Shown here: piece after piece, positions 16,485 to 26,034 of the stretch
Position numbering within the stretch: the stretch's first letter is position 1
Layout of the letters: the number at the start of each line of letters is the position of its first letter
Assembly: GCA_963739975.1 (NCBI GenBank)
Contig: CAVUCK010000022.1
Location: 186,001 to 250,000 of the forward strand
Direction of reading: 5' to 3'
Length of the DNA stretch: 64,000 nucleotides
Origin: JALZMG01 sp963739975
GTDB lineage: Bacteria; Actinomycetota; Acidimicrobiia; Acidimicrobiales; Ilumatobacteraceae
Made by a program: the position numbers and the translations under genes
Notes under the pieces: model-generated
What the model was told of the DNA's origin: nothing
What the model saw: only the letters and a program-made list of their open reading frames with translations
Database searches by the model: none

Positions 16485-17438
16485 ATGGTGGTCAGGCGCG
16501 CGCTCGTTGTGTTCGTCGCGTCGGTGCTCGCCGCGTGCAGTGCTTCGACGGACGAGCGCAGCACGGCGTCGACGGCCGCCACCACCGCGGCGCCGATCAC
16601 GACCGCCGCCCCGTCGACCTCGACGACGTCCACCACCTCGACGTCGTCGACGACCTCGACCACCTCGACGACCGTCGCCCCCACCACCACGGTGCCGGCG
16701 CCGACCACGACGGTCGTCCCCGTCGTCGAAGCGGCGGCGTACTCGGTCTTCGACCAGCGCACCGGCACCGTGCTGGCCGCCAGCAACGCCGACACACCGC
16801 TGTCCGTCGGCAGCCTGATGAAGCTGCTCACCGCCGACGTCTCCTACACCGTCGGCGACCCCGTCAAGGTCGTCACGGCGCCTGATGGTCTGGTGCTCGA
16901 TCCCGAGGAGTCGATCATCGGGATCCGACCCGGCCAGCAGCTGCAGCGCGACACCCTGACCCGGGCGATGCTCGTCGTCAGCGCCAACGACGCAGCCCGC
17001 GCCCTTGCCATCGACATCGCCGGCAGCGAAGCGGCGTTCGCCGAACAGATGAACCAGCGCGCTGCGGCGCTCGGCCTGGCCAACACGCGGGCGGCGAACG
17101 CCACCGGTCTCGACGCCGACGGGCAGTTCTCAACCGCCAACGACATGGTCCGGTTGGGTGCGTACCTGATGGGCAACCAGACGTTCCAGGCGGCGGCACG
17201 ACAGCAGGACGCCACGCTCAACGACCAGACGTTGCCCAACACGAACGACCTGTTGCGCACGTATCCGGCGGCCGACGGCATCAAGACCGGCCACACGACA
17301 CAGGCAGGGTGGTGCATCCTCGCCTCGGCCAACCGGGCCGGTCGGCGGATCATCGTCGCCGTGCTCGGCGCACCGACCGAGGAGGCCCGCGACGCCGCCG
17401 CCACTGCCCTCCTCGACTGGGGCTTCACCCAGCCCTGA
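16485..17438 (+). CDS. D-alanyl-D-alanine carboxypeptidase-like lipoprotein (peptidase S11)
   Basis: A 317-residue penicillin-binding-protein-type serine hydrolase that trims peptidoglycan stem peptides. A lipobox SVLAAC places the lipidated cysteine at residue 18. Residues 20-80 are an almost pure Ser/Thr/Pro/Ala linker spanning the wall. The active-site triad motifs are S110-LMK113 (SxxK), S166-A-N168 (SxN) and K267-TG (KTG). The C-terminal beta domain of longer DacA proteins is absent. The divergent FAD oxidoreductase starts 65 bases away. Confidence 0.9.
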   Translation: MVVRRALVVFVASVLAACSASTDERSTASTAATTAAPITTAAPSTSTTSTTSTSSTTSTTSTTVAPTTTVPAPTTTVVPVVEAAAYSVFDQRTGTVLAASNADTPLSVGSLMKLLTADVSYTVGDPVKVVTAPDGLVLDPEESIIGIRPGQQLQRDTLTRAMLVVSANDAARALAIDIAGSEAAFAEQMNQRAAALGLANTRAANATGLDADGQFSTANDMVRLGAYLMGNQTFQAAARQQDATLNDQTLPNTNDLLRTYPAADGIKTGHTTQAGWCILASANRAGRRIIVAVLGAPTEEARDAAATALLDWGFTQP

Positions 17439-17479
17439 CGCGACCAGCGAACGTGGCGTCCTTCCGCTGCGCCCTGGCG

Positions 17480-17578
17480 TCACCGCTTGTTGAAGAACGT
17501 GATGTTCTGGCCACCGGCGTCGACCCGGAAGTCATCCGAGTACGCATACGAGTACCGGATCATCCCGTGCACGAACAT
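17480..17578 (-). CDS. possible 32-residue peptide or displaced C-terminal fragment
   Basis: A short frame from ATG 17578 that reads like real protein (aromatic and acidic: FRVDAGGQNITFFNKR at its end) rather than the Arg/Ala/Gly bias of shadow frames. It starts two bases after the stop of the secreted protein gene (TGACGATG), so it could be coupled to it, or be that protein's original C-terminus moved out of frame by an indel near 17580. No family recognised. Confidence 0.3.
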   Translation of the reverse strand: MFVHGMIRYSYAYSDDFRVDAGGQNITFFNKR

Positions 17579-17580
17579 CG

Positions 17581-18027
17581 TCAGAGCGGCACTTCGGGGG
17601 ACTCGTCGGCCGTGCGGAACCACAGCGCGAGGGCGTGGCCCTTCCACGCCGCGACCTCGACCTCGATCGACTCCCCCGGCCTCAGCTCGTAGCCGTGTGA
17701 CGGGGTGCCATCCTCCGGATCGAGCTCCGGCCGCTCGCCCGGGACGACGGAGTACGGCGTCTCGGGCAACGCCAGACGGGGATCCGTCGAGTCCCATCCG
17801 AGACTCCGGTGGACCGTCCAGGCGTCGCCGTAGACGTACAGCGACGCGCTGCTGTAGTTGTCGATCCAGAACCGTCGTGTGGCGTTGGCGGTCACCTCGT
17901 CGTCCACCGACATCGACATCGACATCGGCGTCGGCGGTTCGGCGTGCGCCACGGACGCCAAGCCGACGCCGGTGAAGACGCTCAGCCCGGAGATGGTTGC
18001 GGCAGTGATGGTGCGGCGAACGTTCAT
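17581..18027 (-). CDS. secreted protein of unknown function
   Basis: A 148-residue protein beginning MNVRRTITAATISG with a clear signal peptide (core to about residue 25, cleavage likely after AHA). The mature part has a methionine/serine patch (PMSMSMS) and then a beta-rich body (RRFWIDNYSSASLYVYGDAW, VEVAAWKGHALALWFRTAD). The length of the mature domain and the absence of cysteines suggest a small wall-associated or exported protein. CATCCT lies six bases before the ATG, a weak leaderless promoter. Family unknown. Confidence 0.6.
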   Translation of the reverse strand: MNVRRTITAATISGLSVFTGVGLASVAHAEPPTPMSMSMSVDDEVTANATRRFWIDNYSSASLYVYGDAWTVHRSLGWDSTDPRLALPETPYSVVPGERPELDPEDGTPSHGYELRPGESIEVEVAAWKGHALALWFRTADESPEVPL

Positions 18028-18190
18028 GACCCGAGGATGGGCGACGGGGTCGCCGAGCACGGTCCACCAGGCGGGTGACGCCGCGGATGATGGGCGTGTC
18101 CACCGATCGGAGGACGCCGAGCCTGGCATGGCAACGTGGGTGGGCCATGACGACCAACCTGTGCGTCGCGCCCAAGGCGAGCCGGCAGCC

Positions 18191-18702
18191 ATGAGCCGCC
18201 CGCGCGCCGAGCGTCCGCGCATGCCGGACTACGGCGTCGAGACGACCGACTGGTCGCCGCTGCCGTGGTCCTGGGCGGCCGAGCGGCTGGCCCGCAACCG
18301 CAACTACTGGGTCGTCACCGCCTCGGGAGACGCCCATCCGCACGCCATGCCGGTGTGGGGCGTGTGGGACGACGACGACTTGCGCTTCGCGTTCTCGTGC
18401 GGCCCGCGCGCCGCAAGGCGGCCAACCTGCGCGTCAACCCGTACGTGGTGTTCACCGTCGACGACACCGAAGAGTGCCTCTCCGTGGAGGGTCAGGCTCG
18501 TTTCGTCGAGGCCGACGACGCCCGCCAGGACGTGTGGGTGCAGCGCTACCTGGACAAGTACCGGCCGGTGGCGCCGGACCTCGACGCCGAGTTCATCCGC
18601 CAGAACCTCGTCGTCGAGGTCGAGCCGGCACGGGCCTTCGCCGTCATCGAGCGGGCCGAGGAGTTCGCCACCCGGGCCACCCGCTGGGTGTTCGACGATT
18701 GA
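18191..18702 (+). CDS. pyridoxamine 5'-phosphate oxidase-like flavin-binding protein, frame broken
   Basis: A PPOX/split-barrel family protein of about 170 residues. The first part (ATG 18191, MSRPRAERPR to RFAFSCGPRA) and the second (KAANLRVNPYVVFTVDD to the end at 18702) are in different frames; they join if one base is restored near 18404-18412 in a GC-rich run. The conserved motif HAMPVWGVW and the NLRVNPYVVFTV strand are typical of F420- or FMN-binding members. Either a recent pseudogene or a sequencing indel; the second is favoured since other genes here show the same kind of break. The start is uncertain: an ATG at 18128 is also in frame. Confidence 0.7.
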
Positions 18703-18750
18703 ACGGAGTTCTGGTGACGGATCTCGGCCCGTCGCGACGATGGACCTCTC

Positions 18751-19278
18751 GTGGGGATGCCGTCGGCCGCTGACCAGGGCGCCGCGCTGCTGGCCATCTA
18801 CGACCAGGCCGTCGTCGAGGTCCACGGCTACCTCTTCGCCCGGTGCCGGGACCGCGCCGCGGCCGAGGATCTGACGGCGGACGTCTTCATGGGCGCTGTC
18901 GACGGAATCCGCCGGTCGGTGCCGTCGGAGGTCACGACGGCGTGGCTGATCGGCATCGCCCGCCACAAGCTCGTCGACCACTGGCGGCGCGCGGAGCGTG
19001 AGCAGCGACGGCTGCGCGCTGTGGCCGACGACCCGGCCGAGCGGCTCCAGGACGACCCGTGGGACGTCGAGCTGGATGCACTCGCTGCCCACGACACCCT
19101 GGCCCGGCTCGGCGCCAACCACCGTGCCGCCCTGACGCTGCGCTACCTCGACGGGCTCAGCGTCGCCGAGGTGGCGGCGGCGCTCGACCGCACGTTGCAC
19201 GCCACGGAGGCGCTGCTCGTGCGGGCCAAGCGGGCGTTCCGCGAGGCGTACGGATCGCCGGAAGGGAGCACGTCGTGA
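18751..19278 (+). CDS. ECF-type RNA polymerase sigma factor
   Basis: A 175-residue sigma-70 family protein with region 2 (YDQAVVEVHGYLFARCRD..AAEDLTADVF, WLIGIARHKLVDHWRR) and region 4 (LTLRYLDGLSVAEVAAALDRT, then ALLVRAKRAFREAY). There are no extra C-terminal domains. The start is GTG 18751 or ATG 18757; neither has a ribosome site. Its stop overlaps the start of the next gene (GTGA), whose product carries an unusual N-terminal tail and is therefore a candidate partner or sensor. No anti-sigma gene of the usual membrane type is nearby. Confidence 0.88.
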   Translation: MGMPSAADQGAALLAIYDQAVVEVHGYLFARCRDRAAAEDLTADVFMGAVDGIRRSVPSEVTTAWLIGIARHKLVDHWRRAEREQRRLRAVADDPAERLQDDPWDVELDALAAHDTLARLGANHRAALTLRYLDGLSVAEVAAALDRTLHATEALLVRAKRAFREAYGSPEGSTS

Positions 19279-19895
19279 GCACCGACCCGTTCGTCCAGCT
19301 GCGGCCCGTCGATCCCGGGCCCCCCGACGCCCGCTTCGTCTCCCGCCTCCGGGCTCGTGTCGAGGCCGCCCTCGTCGACACCGACCTTCCCGTCATCGAA
19401 CTGCCCGAAAGGACCACCACCATGACCGACACCGCCACCACCACGACCACCGCCACCATCACGCCGTACCTCTGCGTCTCGCCGGCGACCGAGGCCCTGG
19501 CCTGGTACCGGGATCACCTCGGGGCCATCGAGACGATCCGCTACACCGGCGACGACGGCCGCGTCGGCCACGCCGAGATCACCATCGAGGGAGCGATCGT
19601 CATGCTCTCCGACGAGTACCCGGAGCTCGACGTCGTCTCGCCGACCACGCTCGGCGGAACGCCGACGACCCTGCACGTGCTCGTCGCCGACGTCGACGCC
19701 GTCCACGCCCGGGTCGTGGGAGGTGGCGCCCGGGTGGCCGGGCCGCCGAAGGACGAGGCGTACGGGGCCCGGTCGTTCTCGATGCTCGACCCGTTCGGGC
19801 ACCGCTGGATGATCCAGACGCCCACCGGAACCCCGTCGGTGGAGGAGATCCAAGCCCACGTCGGCGACTTCACGATCACCCGCCCCGACGACTGA
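19275..19895 (+). CDS. VOC (glyoxalase/bleomycin-resistance fold) protein coupled to ECF sigma
   Basis: The 206-residue product has a 49-residue leader (PDARFVSRLRARVEAAL) followed by a single VOC domain (ITPYLCVSPATEALAWYRDHLG to FGHRWMIQTPTG). The leader starts at a GTG overlapping the sigma stop. A second ATG at 19422 is preceded by AAAGGA and would give the VOC domain alone, so one gene may yield two forms. The leader resembles short tails seen in proteins encoded with ECF factors and may bind the sigma; that is inference. Small-molecule ligand unknown. Confidence 0.8.
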   Translation: MSTDPFVQLRPVDPGPPDARFVSRLRARVEAALVDTDLPVIELPERTTTMTDTATTTTTATITPYLCVSPATEALAWYRDHLGAIETIRYTGDDGRVGHAEITIEGAIVMLSDEYPELDVVSPTTLGGTPTTLHVLVADVDAVHARVVGGGARVAGPPKDEAYGARSFSMLDPFGHRWMIQTPTGTPSVEEIQAHVGDFTITRPDD

Positions 19896-19900
19896 AATCC

Positions 19901-19954
19901 CCGTTCTGGCCGTCGCAACCGGCCGTTGTGAGTCGGTTGCGACGGCCAGAACGG
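19901..19954. repeat. 54-bp intergenic inverted repeat, family B copy 2
   Basis: Perfect 21-bp arms (19901-19921 and 19934-19954) around the loop GCCGTTGTGAGT. It starts five bases after one stop codon and touches the other (19955), filling the gap between convergent genes. Its edges, ATCCCCGTT and AACGGTCA, are shared with the element at 52550-52603. Confidence 0.92.
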
Positions 19955-20986
19955 TCATGGGAGGCGGCGGACGGCGTCCAGCGCCGCCTCGGCGAGGGCG
20001 GTCGTGCCGTCGCGGAACGTGGCCAGCTCGGCCTCACCGATGCCCTGGTCGCCCATCGCTCCGTGGAGGAAGCGGGCGTAGACCCCCTCGCTGATCACGG
20101 CCAGCCGCCACGACGCGAAGGCGACGTAGTAGTCGATGCCCGTGACGTCGCGCCCGGTGCGGGTGGCGTAGCGCTCGACCAGCTCGGCGTAGGGCGGGAA
20201 GCCCTCGATGCCCGACGGGTCGTTGTGGCGGCGCGACCCGGTGCCCGGATCCGACCAGTACACGCCGATGTAGCCGACGTCGGCCAGCGGGTCGCCAAGC
20301 GTGCACAGCTCCCAGTCCAGGACGGCCGCGATGCGGCCGGCGGCGGCGTCGGTCAGGCAGTTGCCGAGGCGGTAGTCGCCGTGGGCGATCACGACGCCCA
20401 GCTGGGGCGGGACGCGCGTCGCGAGGCGCTCGGAGACTTCGTCGATGGCCGGCAGCTCCCTGGTCTTGGAGTTGACCCACTGCGTCGTCCACCGCTTCAG
20501 CTGGCGCTCGATGTAGCCCTCGCGCCGGGCCAGGTCGCCGAGGCCGACCTCGTCGACGTCGACGGCGTGCAGGTCGGCGAGCACGTCGACGAGGTGGTGG
20601 CTGGTGGCGGTGCGGATCGCCGGACTCAGCTCGGCTCCCTTCTCCGGGCTGTCGAGCACCACGCCATCGACGTACTCCATGACGTAGAACGGCGCGCCGT
20701 TGACCTCGTCGTCCGTGCACAGTCCGCGCGTCGCCGGGACGGGAACCACGGTGGGGCCGAGCGCCGTGATGATGCGGTGCTCGCGGGACATGTCATGGGC
20801 GGTGGCCAGCACGTGGCCGAGTGGCGGTCGGCGCACGACGAGCCGGCGTCCGGCCGCATCGGTGAGCGTGTAGGTGAGGTTGGAGCGGCCGCCGCCGATC
20901 AGCTCGGCGGTGAACGGCGGCACGACGCCGTCGACGTTGGCGGCCAGCCACGCGCCGACGCGTTCGACGTCCAGGCCCGGCACCAC
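19955..20986 (-). CDS. aminoglycoside phosphotransferase (APH)-family kinase
   Basis: A 343-residue kinase-fold protein of the group found beside acyl-CoA dehydrogenases in actinobacteria. Catalytic motifs are VIAHGDYRLGN (Brenner-type HGDxxxxN) and VLDWELCTLGDPLADVG (metal-binding DxE/D). The N-terminal Gly-rich loop LIGGGRSNLTY binds ATP. The GTG at 20986 is fixed by TACGTT six bases upstream, and lies 13 bases beyond the dinB stop. Substrate unknown; resistance is unlikely for this subgroup. Confidence 0.85.
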   Translation of the reverse strand: MVPGLDVERVGAWLAANVDGVVPPFTAELIGGGRSNLTYTLTDAAGRRLVVRRPPLGHVLATAHDMSREHRIITALGPTVVPVPATRGLCTDDEVNGAPFYVMEYVDGVVLDSPEKGAELSPAIRTATSHHLVDVLADLHAVDVDEVGLGDLARREGYIERQLKRWTTQWVNSKTRELPAIDEVSERLATRVPPQLGVVIAHGDYRLGNCLTDAAAGRIAAVLDWELCTLGDPLADVGYIGVYWSDPGTGSRRHNDPSGIEGFPPYAELVERYATRTGRDVTGIDYYVAFASWRLAVISEGVYARFLHGAMGDQGIGEAELATFRDGTTALAEAALDAVRRLP

Positions 20987-20992
20987 GCCCGG

Positions 20993-20998
20993 AACGTA
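20993..20998 (-). promoter_or_regulatory. -10 element of APH-family gene (leaderless)
   Basis: Minus-strand TACGTT, 6 bases before the GTG at 20986, directly behind the dinB stop. Confidence 0.45.
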
Positions 20999-20999
20999 G

Positions 21000-22190
21000 T
21001 CACTCGTGGAGGATGGGCACCGCCTCGTGGTCGTGCCGACCGAGCAGGACGGCAGGTGTGAGGGCCTTGGTGCCGAACCGGTCGCGGACGTCGTCGAGCA
21101 CGTGGTCCAGGGCACCGCTGCCGCCGCGGTCGAAGGGCAGCGTCAGCTGGAGGGCGGCGTCGCCGTCGAGGTTGGTCAGCGACAGGCCGAGCAGCGTGAT
21201 GCCGGACTCGTCGATCAGCGGGCGGACCTCGGCCAGCAGCCCCCGTGCCACCTGCAGCACCACCGAGGTCTCGGCGGTGGCGTTGGCCACGGTGGCCGAC
21301 CGCGTGGCGCGGGTGAAGTCGCCGAACCGGAGGCGCACGACGATGGTGCGGGCCGACCGCTCGGCCGCCCGCAGCCGCCGGGTGACACGATCGACGATGC
21401 CGACCAGCACGGCATCGAGCTCCTCGGGCGAGCGCGGTCGCCGACCGAGCGCGCTCTGCGACCCGATGGAGCGACGCCGTTTGCCGACCTCGACGCGGCG
21501 CGGGTCGCGGTTGTGGGCGAGGGCGTGGAGGTGGTGACCGGCGGCGGGGCCGAGCATCGCCACCAGCGCCGCCTCGGGCAGGCGGGCGATGTCACGCACC
21601 TTGGCGACCCCCCTGGCGTGCAGCTTGGCCGCGGTGGCGGGACCGACGCCCCACAGCCGCTCGACGGGCAGCGGATGGAGGAACATCCGCTCGCCGTGCG
21701 GCTCGACGACGAGCAGCCCGTCGGGCTTGGCGACGGCGCTGGCGACCTTGGCCAGGAACTTCGTGCGGGCGACGCCGACCGTGATCGGCAGGCCGACCCG
21801 TCGGCGCACCTCTTGACGGAGGTTTGCGGCGATCTCGGTCGGCGTGCCCGACACGCGGCGCAGCCCACCGACGTCGAGGAACGCCTCGTCGATGGACAGC
21901 CCCTCGACGAGCGGCGTGGTGTCCTCGAACACCTCGAACACGGCCGTGCTGGCTTCGGAGTAGGCCTTCATCCGCGGCGCCACCACGACGGCGTGGGGGC
22001 AGCACCGGCGGGCCTCGGCGCCACCCATCGCCGAGCGGACGCCGCACGCCTTGGCCTCGTAGCTGGCGGCCAGCACCACGCCCCCACCGACGATCACCGG
22101 CTTGCCGCGCAGCGCCGGATCGTCACGCTGCTCGACCGACGCGTAGAACGAGTCGAGGTCGGCGTGGAGGATCGTCGCCGCAGCCCGCAC
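21000..22190 (-). CDS. dinB: DNA polymerase IV (Y-family translesion polymerase)
   Basis: A 396-residue error-prone polymerase. Catalytic acidic residues lie in ILHADLDSFYASVEQ and GLSIDEAFLDV; the palm motif AASYEAKACGVRSAMG and the helix-hairpin-helix region LWGVGPATAAKLHARGV are intact. There is no C-terminal beta-clamp pentapeptide that I can be sure of, though LQLTLPFD near the end resembles a QLxLPF clamp motif. The start is uncertain: GTG 22190 or 22196 lie at the edge of or in a LexA box, and an ATG at 22259 would add 23 residues. Confidence 0.93.
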   Translation of the reverse strand: MRAAATILHADLDSFYASVEQRDDPALRGKPVIVGGGVVLAASYEAKACGVRSAMGGAEARRCCPHAVVVAPRMKAYSEASTAVFEVFEDTTPLVEGLSIDEAFLDVGGLRRVSGTPTEIAANLRQEVRRRVGLPITVGVARTKFLAKVASAVAKPDGLLVVEPHGERMFLHPLPVERLWGVGPATAAKLHARGVAKVRDIARLPEAALVAMLGPAAGHHLHALAHNRDPRRVEVGKRRRSIGSQSALGRRPRSPEELDAVLVGIVDRVTRRLRAAERSARTIVVRLRFGDFTRATRSATVANATAETSVVLQVARGLLAEVRPLIDESGITLLGLSLTNLDGDAALQLTLPFDRGGSGALDHVLDDVRDRFGTKALTPAVLLGRHDHEAVPILHE

Positions 22191-22203
22191 GAACACATGT
22201 TCG
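22190..22203. promoter_or_regulatory. LexA/SOS box of dinB
   Basis: CGAACACATGTTCG matches the Gram-positive/actinobacterial LexA consensus CGAAC-N4-GTTCG exactly. It overlaps the first possible start codons of dinB, so LexA would block transcription initiation directly. I saw no second copy. Confidence 0.8.
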
Positions 22204-22315
22204 CGCACGGGTGCGCGCGTTTCCACCCTGTCCGTCAGATTTCTGGGGCACCTCGCCATCGAAACGATGGCGCGTCCACGAGGAATCGCCAGCGACGGGG
22301 TGAGTCGAGTGCCGG

Positions 22316-23761
<1,446 letters not shown>

Positions 23762-23848
23762 GACGAGCGGCGAGACTAGCAGCGCGTGACGAACCGGTGA
23801 CGATCAGATGACGGCCGAGCCCTGCCGGCGTCCCACGCCGCCGCAGCG

Positions 23849-23930
23849 GCCCATCTGGGCGCGGAGGTTCCCAAACCGGCTTCTGGGCGCGGACATTCTC
23901 GAACGTGGGAACGTCCGCGCCCAGATGGGC
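23849..23930. repeat. inverted repeat, family D
   Basis: The arm GCCCATCTGGGCGCGGA (23849-23865) is perfectly mirrored at 23914-23930; a further partial copy, TTCTGGGCGCGGAC (23881-23894), lies between. The region 23762-24032 holds only this and the hairpin repeats that follow. Confidence 0.8.
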
Positions 23931-23934
23931 TCCC

Positions 23935-24032
23935 GCGACCCCCGGCGTGAGCTCTTCAGTGGTCCACGGCGGCGGAGCCCCCGTGTGAGCTCTTCGGGGG
24001 GGTCCACGGGGGGCGGAGCCCCCCGTGTGAGC
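23935..24032. terminator. duplicated GC hairpins behind guaA
   Basis: Two imperfect copies of a block reading GTGAGCTCTTC then GGTCCACGG and a GGCGGAGCC hairpin. The second holds the stem ACGGGGGGCGGAGCCCCCCG (24006-24026 with one more base), ending six bases before the guaA stop codon (24033). The same stem, with the same CTTCGGGGGG lead, stands behind groEL at 32549-32569. A strong terminator candidate for minus-strand transcripts. Confidence 0.7.
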
Positions 24033-25593
24033 TCACTCCCACTCGATGGTGCCGGGCGGCTTCGACGTGATGTCGTAGGCCACCCGGTTGATCCCGGCCA
24101 CCTCGTTGATGATCCGGTTGGAGATCCGCTCCAGCAGGTCGTACGGCAAACGGGCCCAGTCAGCGGTCATCGCGTCGTCGCTGGTCACGGCGCGCACGAT
24201 GATCGGGTGGCCGTACGTGCGCTCGTCGCCCATCACGCCGACCGACCGGATGTCGGCGAGCACGGCGAAGGCCTGCCAGATCTCGCGCTCCAGCCCGGCG
24301 CCGTGGATCTCTTGGCGCACGATGGCGTCGGCGTCCTGCAGCAGCGCCACCTTGTCCGGCGTCACTTCGCCGATGATCCGCACTCCGAGCCCGGGACCGG
24401 GGAACGGCTGGCGCCACACCATCTCGTCGGGCAGGCCGAGCTCGTGCCCGAGCGCCCGCACCTCGTCCTTGAACAGGTCGCGCAGCGGCTCGACGAGCTG
24501 CAGCCGCATGTCCTCCGGCAGCCCACCGACGTTGTGGTGGCTCTTGATCACCGCCGCCGTGCCGTCGGCGCCGCCCGACTCGATGAGGTCCGGGTAGAGC
24601 GTGCCCTGGACGAGGAACTCGGCCTCGACGAGCCCACCGGTGTGCTCCTCGAACACGCGGATGAACTCGTCGCCGATCGCCCGCCGCTTGTCCTCCGGCT
24701 CGGTGACGCCGGCGAGCCGGGCGAAGAACCGGGCCCCGGCGTCGACGTGGATCAGCTCGATGCCCATCGAGCGGCGGAACGTCTCGGTCACCTGCTCGCT
24801 CTCGCCCTTGCGCATCAGGCCGGTGTCGACGTAGACGCACGTCAGCTGGTGGCCGATCGCCCGGTGCACCAGCGCCGCGGCGACCGACGAGTCGACGCCG
24901 CCCGAGAGCCCGCAGATCGCCCGTCCGCCGCCCACCTGGGCGCGGATCCGCGCCACCTGCTCGTCGATCACCGAGGACATCGTCCACGTGCCGCTGAGGC
25001 CGGCGCGCTCGAGCAGGAACCGTCTGCAGGACGCGCCATGCCGTACGGGGAGTGGACGACCTCGGGGTGGAACTGGGTGCCGTAGATGCGCCTTGTGTCG
25101 TCCTCCAGCACGGCGACCGGTGCGTCGTCGGTGGAGGCGGTCACGGTGAAGCCCGCGGGGGCGGCGGTGATGGCGTCGAAGTGGCTCATCCAGACGTCGT
25201 GGACATCCGGCGCGTCGTCGGGCAGCACGAGCGACGGCGACTCGCGGCGCAGCTTGGCTCGGCCGTACTCGCCGCGCATCCCCCGCCCGACCGTGCCGCC
25301 GAGCTGTTCGGCGATCAACTGGGCGCCGTAGCAGATGCCGAGGATCGGCACGCCGAGGTCGTAGATGGCGGGGTCGAGCGTCGGCGCGCCCTCGACGTGG
25401 ACGCTCTTCGGCCCGCCGGACAGGATGATCGCCGCCGGCTGGCGCTCGGCGATCTCGGCCGCCGAGCAGCGAGCTCGGCCACGATCTCGGAGAACACGTG
25501 GAGCTCGCGGACCCGACGGGCGATCAGCTGGGCGTACTGGGCGCCGAAGTCGACCACCAGCACGGCTTCGTCGTGGAGGGGTTCGTCGGTCAC
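24033..25593 (-). CDS. guaA: GMP synthase (glutamine-hydrolysing), three apparent frame breaks
   Basis: Converts XMP to GMP. The glutaminase half (GTG 25593, AVLVVDFGAQYAQLIARR; nucleophile in LGICYGAQL; HPEVVHSPYG) and the synthetase half (CGLSGGVDSSVAAAL P-loop, ending PPGTIEWE) are both complete in content but spread over three frames. Breaks lie near 25465-25473, 25032-25037 and 25018-25023; each is one base, and the implied peptide between the last two is VLQT. All catalytic motifs survive, and guaA is normally indispensable, so uncorrected sequencing indels are likelier than a dead gene. Confidence 0.9.
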
Positions 25594-25701
25594 GTGAACA
25601 CTCTCTCCGATGCGAGCGACGGAGCGCCAGCGGAGGAGCGGCCAATACGGCCTGCGTGGCCGGGGAACGCCGTGACGTCGCCGCTGGTAGAAAGCTGGCC
25701 G

Positions 25702-26034
25702 ATGCCGCCTCGACGCGCCCGGATCCTGGTTGCCGCCCTGGTCGTCGTCGTCGTGGTGGTCGGTGCAGGACGAGCGGCTGCCGCGCCAGCCGAGCCACCG
25801 CCGCCGGACACCGTACCGACGAGCGAGAACGTCTTCGTGCCCACCGACCGCGATCTGAGCGAGTGCTTCGGCGCGCTGCCGCAGCCGGGGTGCGGCAGCG
25901 AGGCCCGCGGCGGGTGGCAGCAGACCCTGCTGCTGGTCATCGTGACGCTGGCGCTGGCGTTCATCGCCTGGCGCATCATCCGTTCGTCGCGCCGGCGGCG
26001 GCGGCAGCAGCAGTCCGAGGAGCTGACGACGTGA
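25702..26034 (+). CDS. small bitopic membrane protein of unknown function
   Basis: A 110-residue protein with an N-terminal hydrophobic segment (VAALVVVVVVVGAG, probably a signal peptide ending near AAAAP), a short outer stretch with two cysteines (SECFGALPQPGCGSE), then a transmembrane helix (LLLVIVTLALAFIAWRII) and a basic tail (SSRRRRRQQQ). This is a type I single-pass layout. Its stop overlaps the decarboxylase start (GTGA), so the pair forms an operon. No family recognised. Confidence 0.65.
   Translation: MPPRRARILVAALVVVVVVVGAGRAAAAPAEPPPPDTVPTSENVFVPTDRDLSECFGALPQPGCGSEARGGWQQTLLLVIVTLALAFIAWRIIRSSRRRRRQQQSEELTT

Noticed and set aside
24033..25593. Programmed ribosomal frameshifting in guaA
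   Set aside because: Three separate shifts and no slippery heptamer or conserved signal; three other genes show the same sort of break, so indels fit better.
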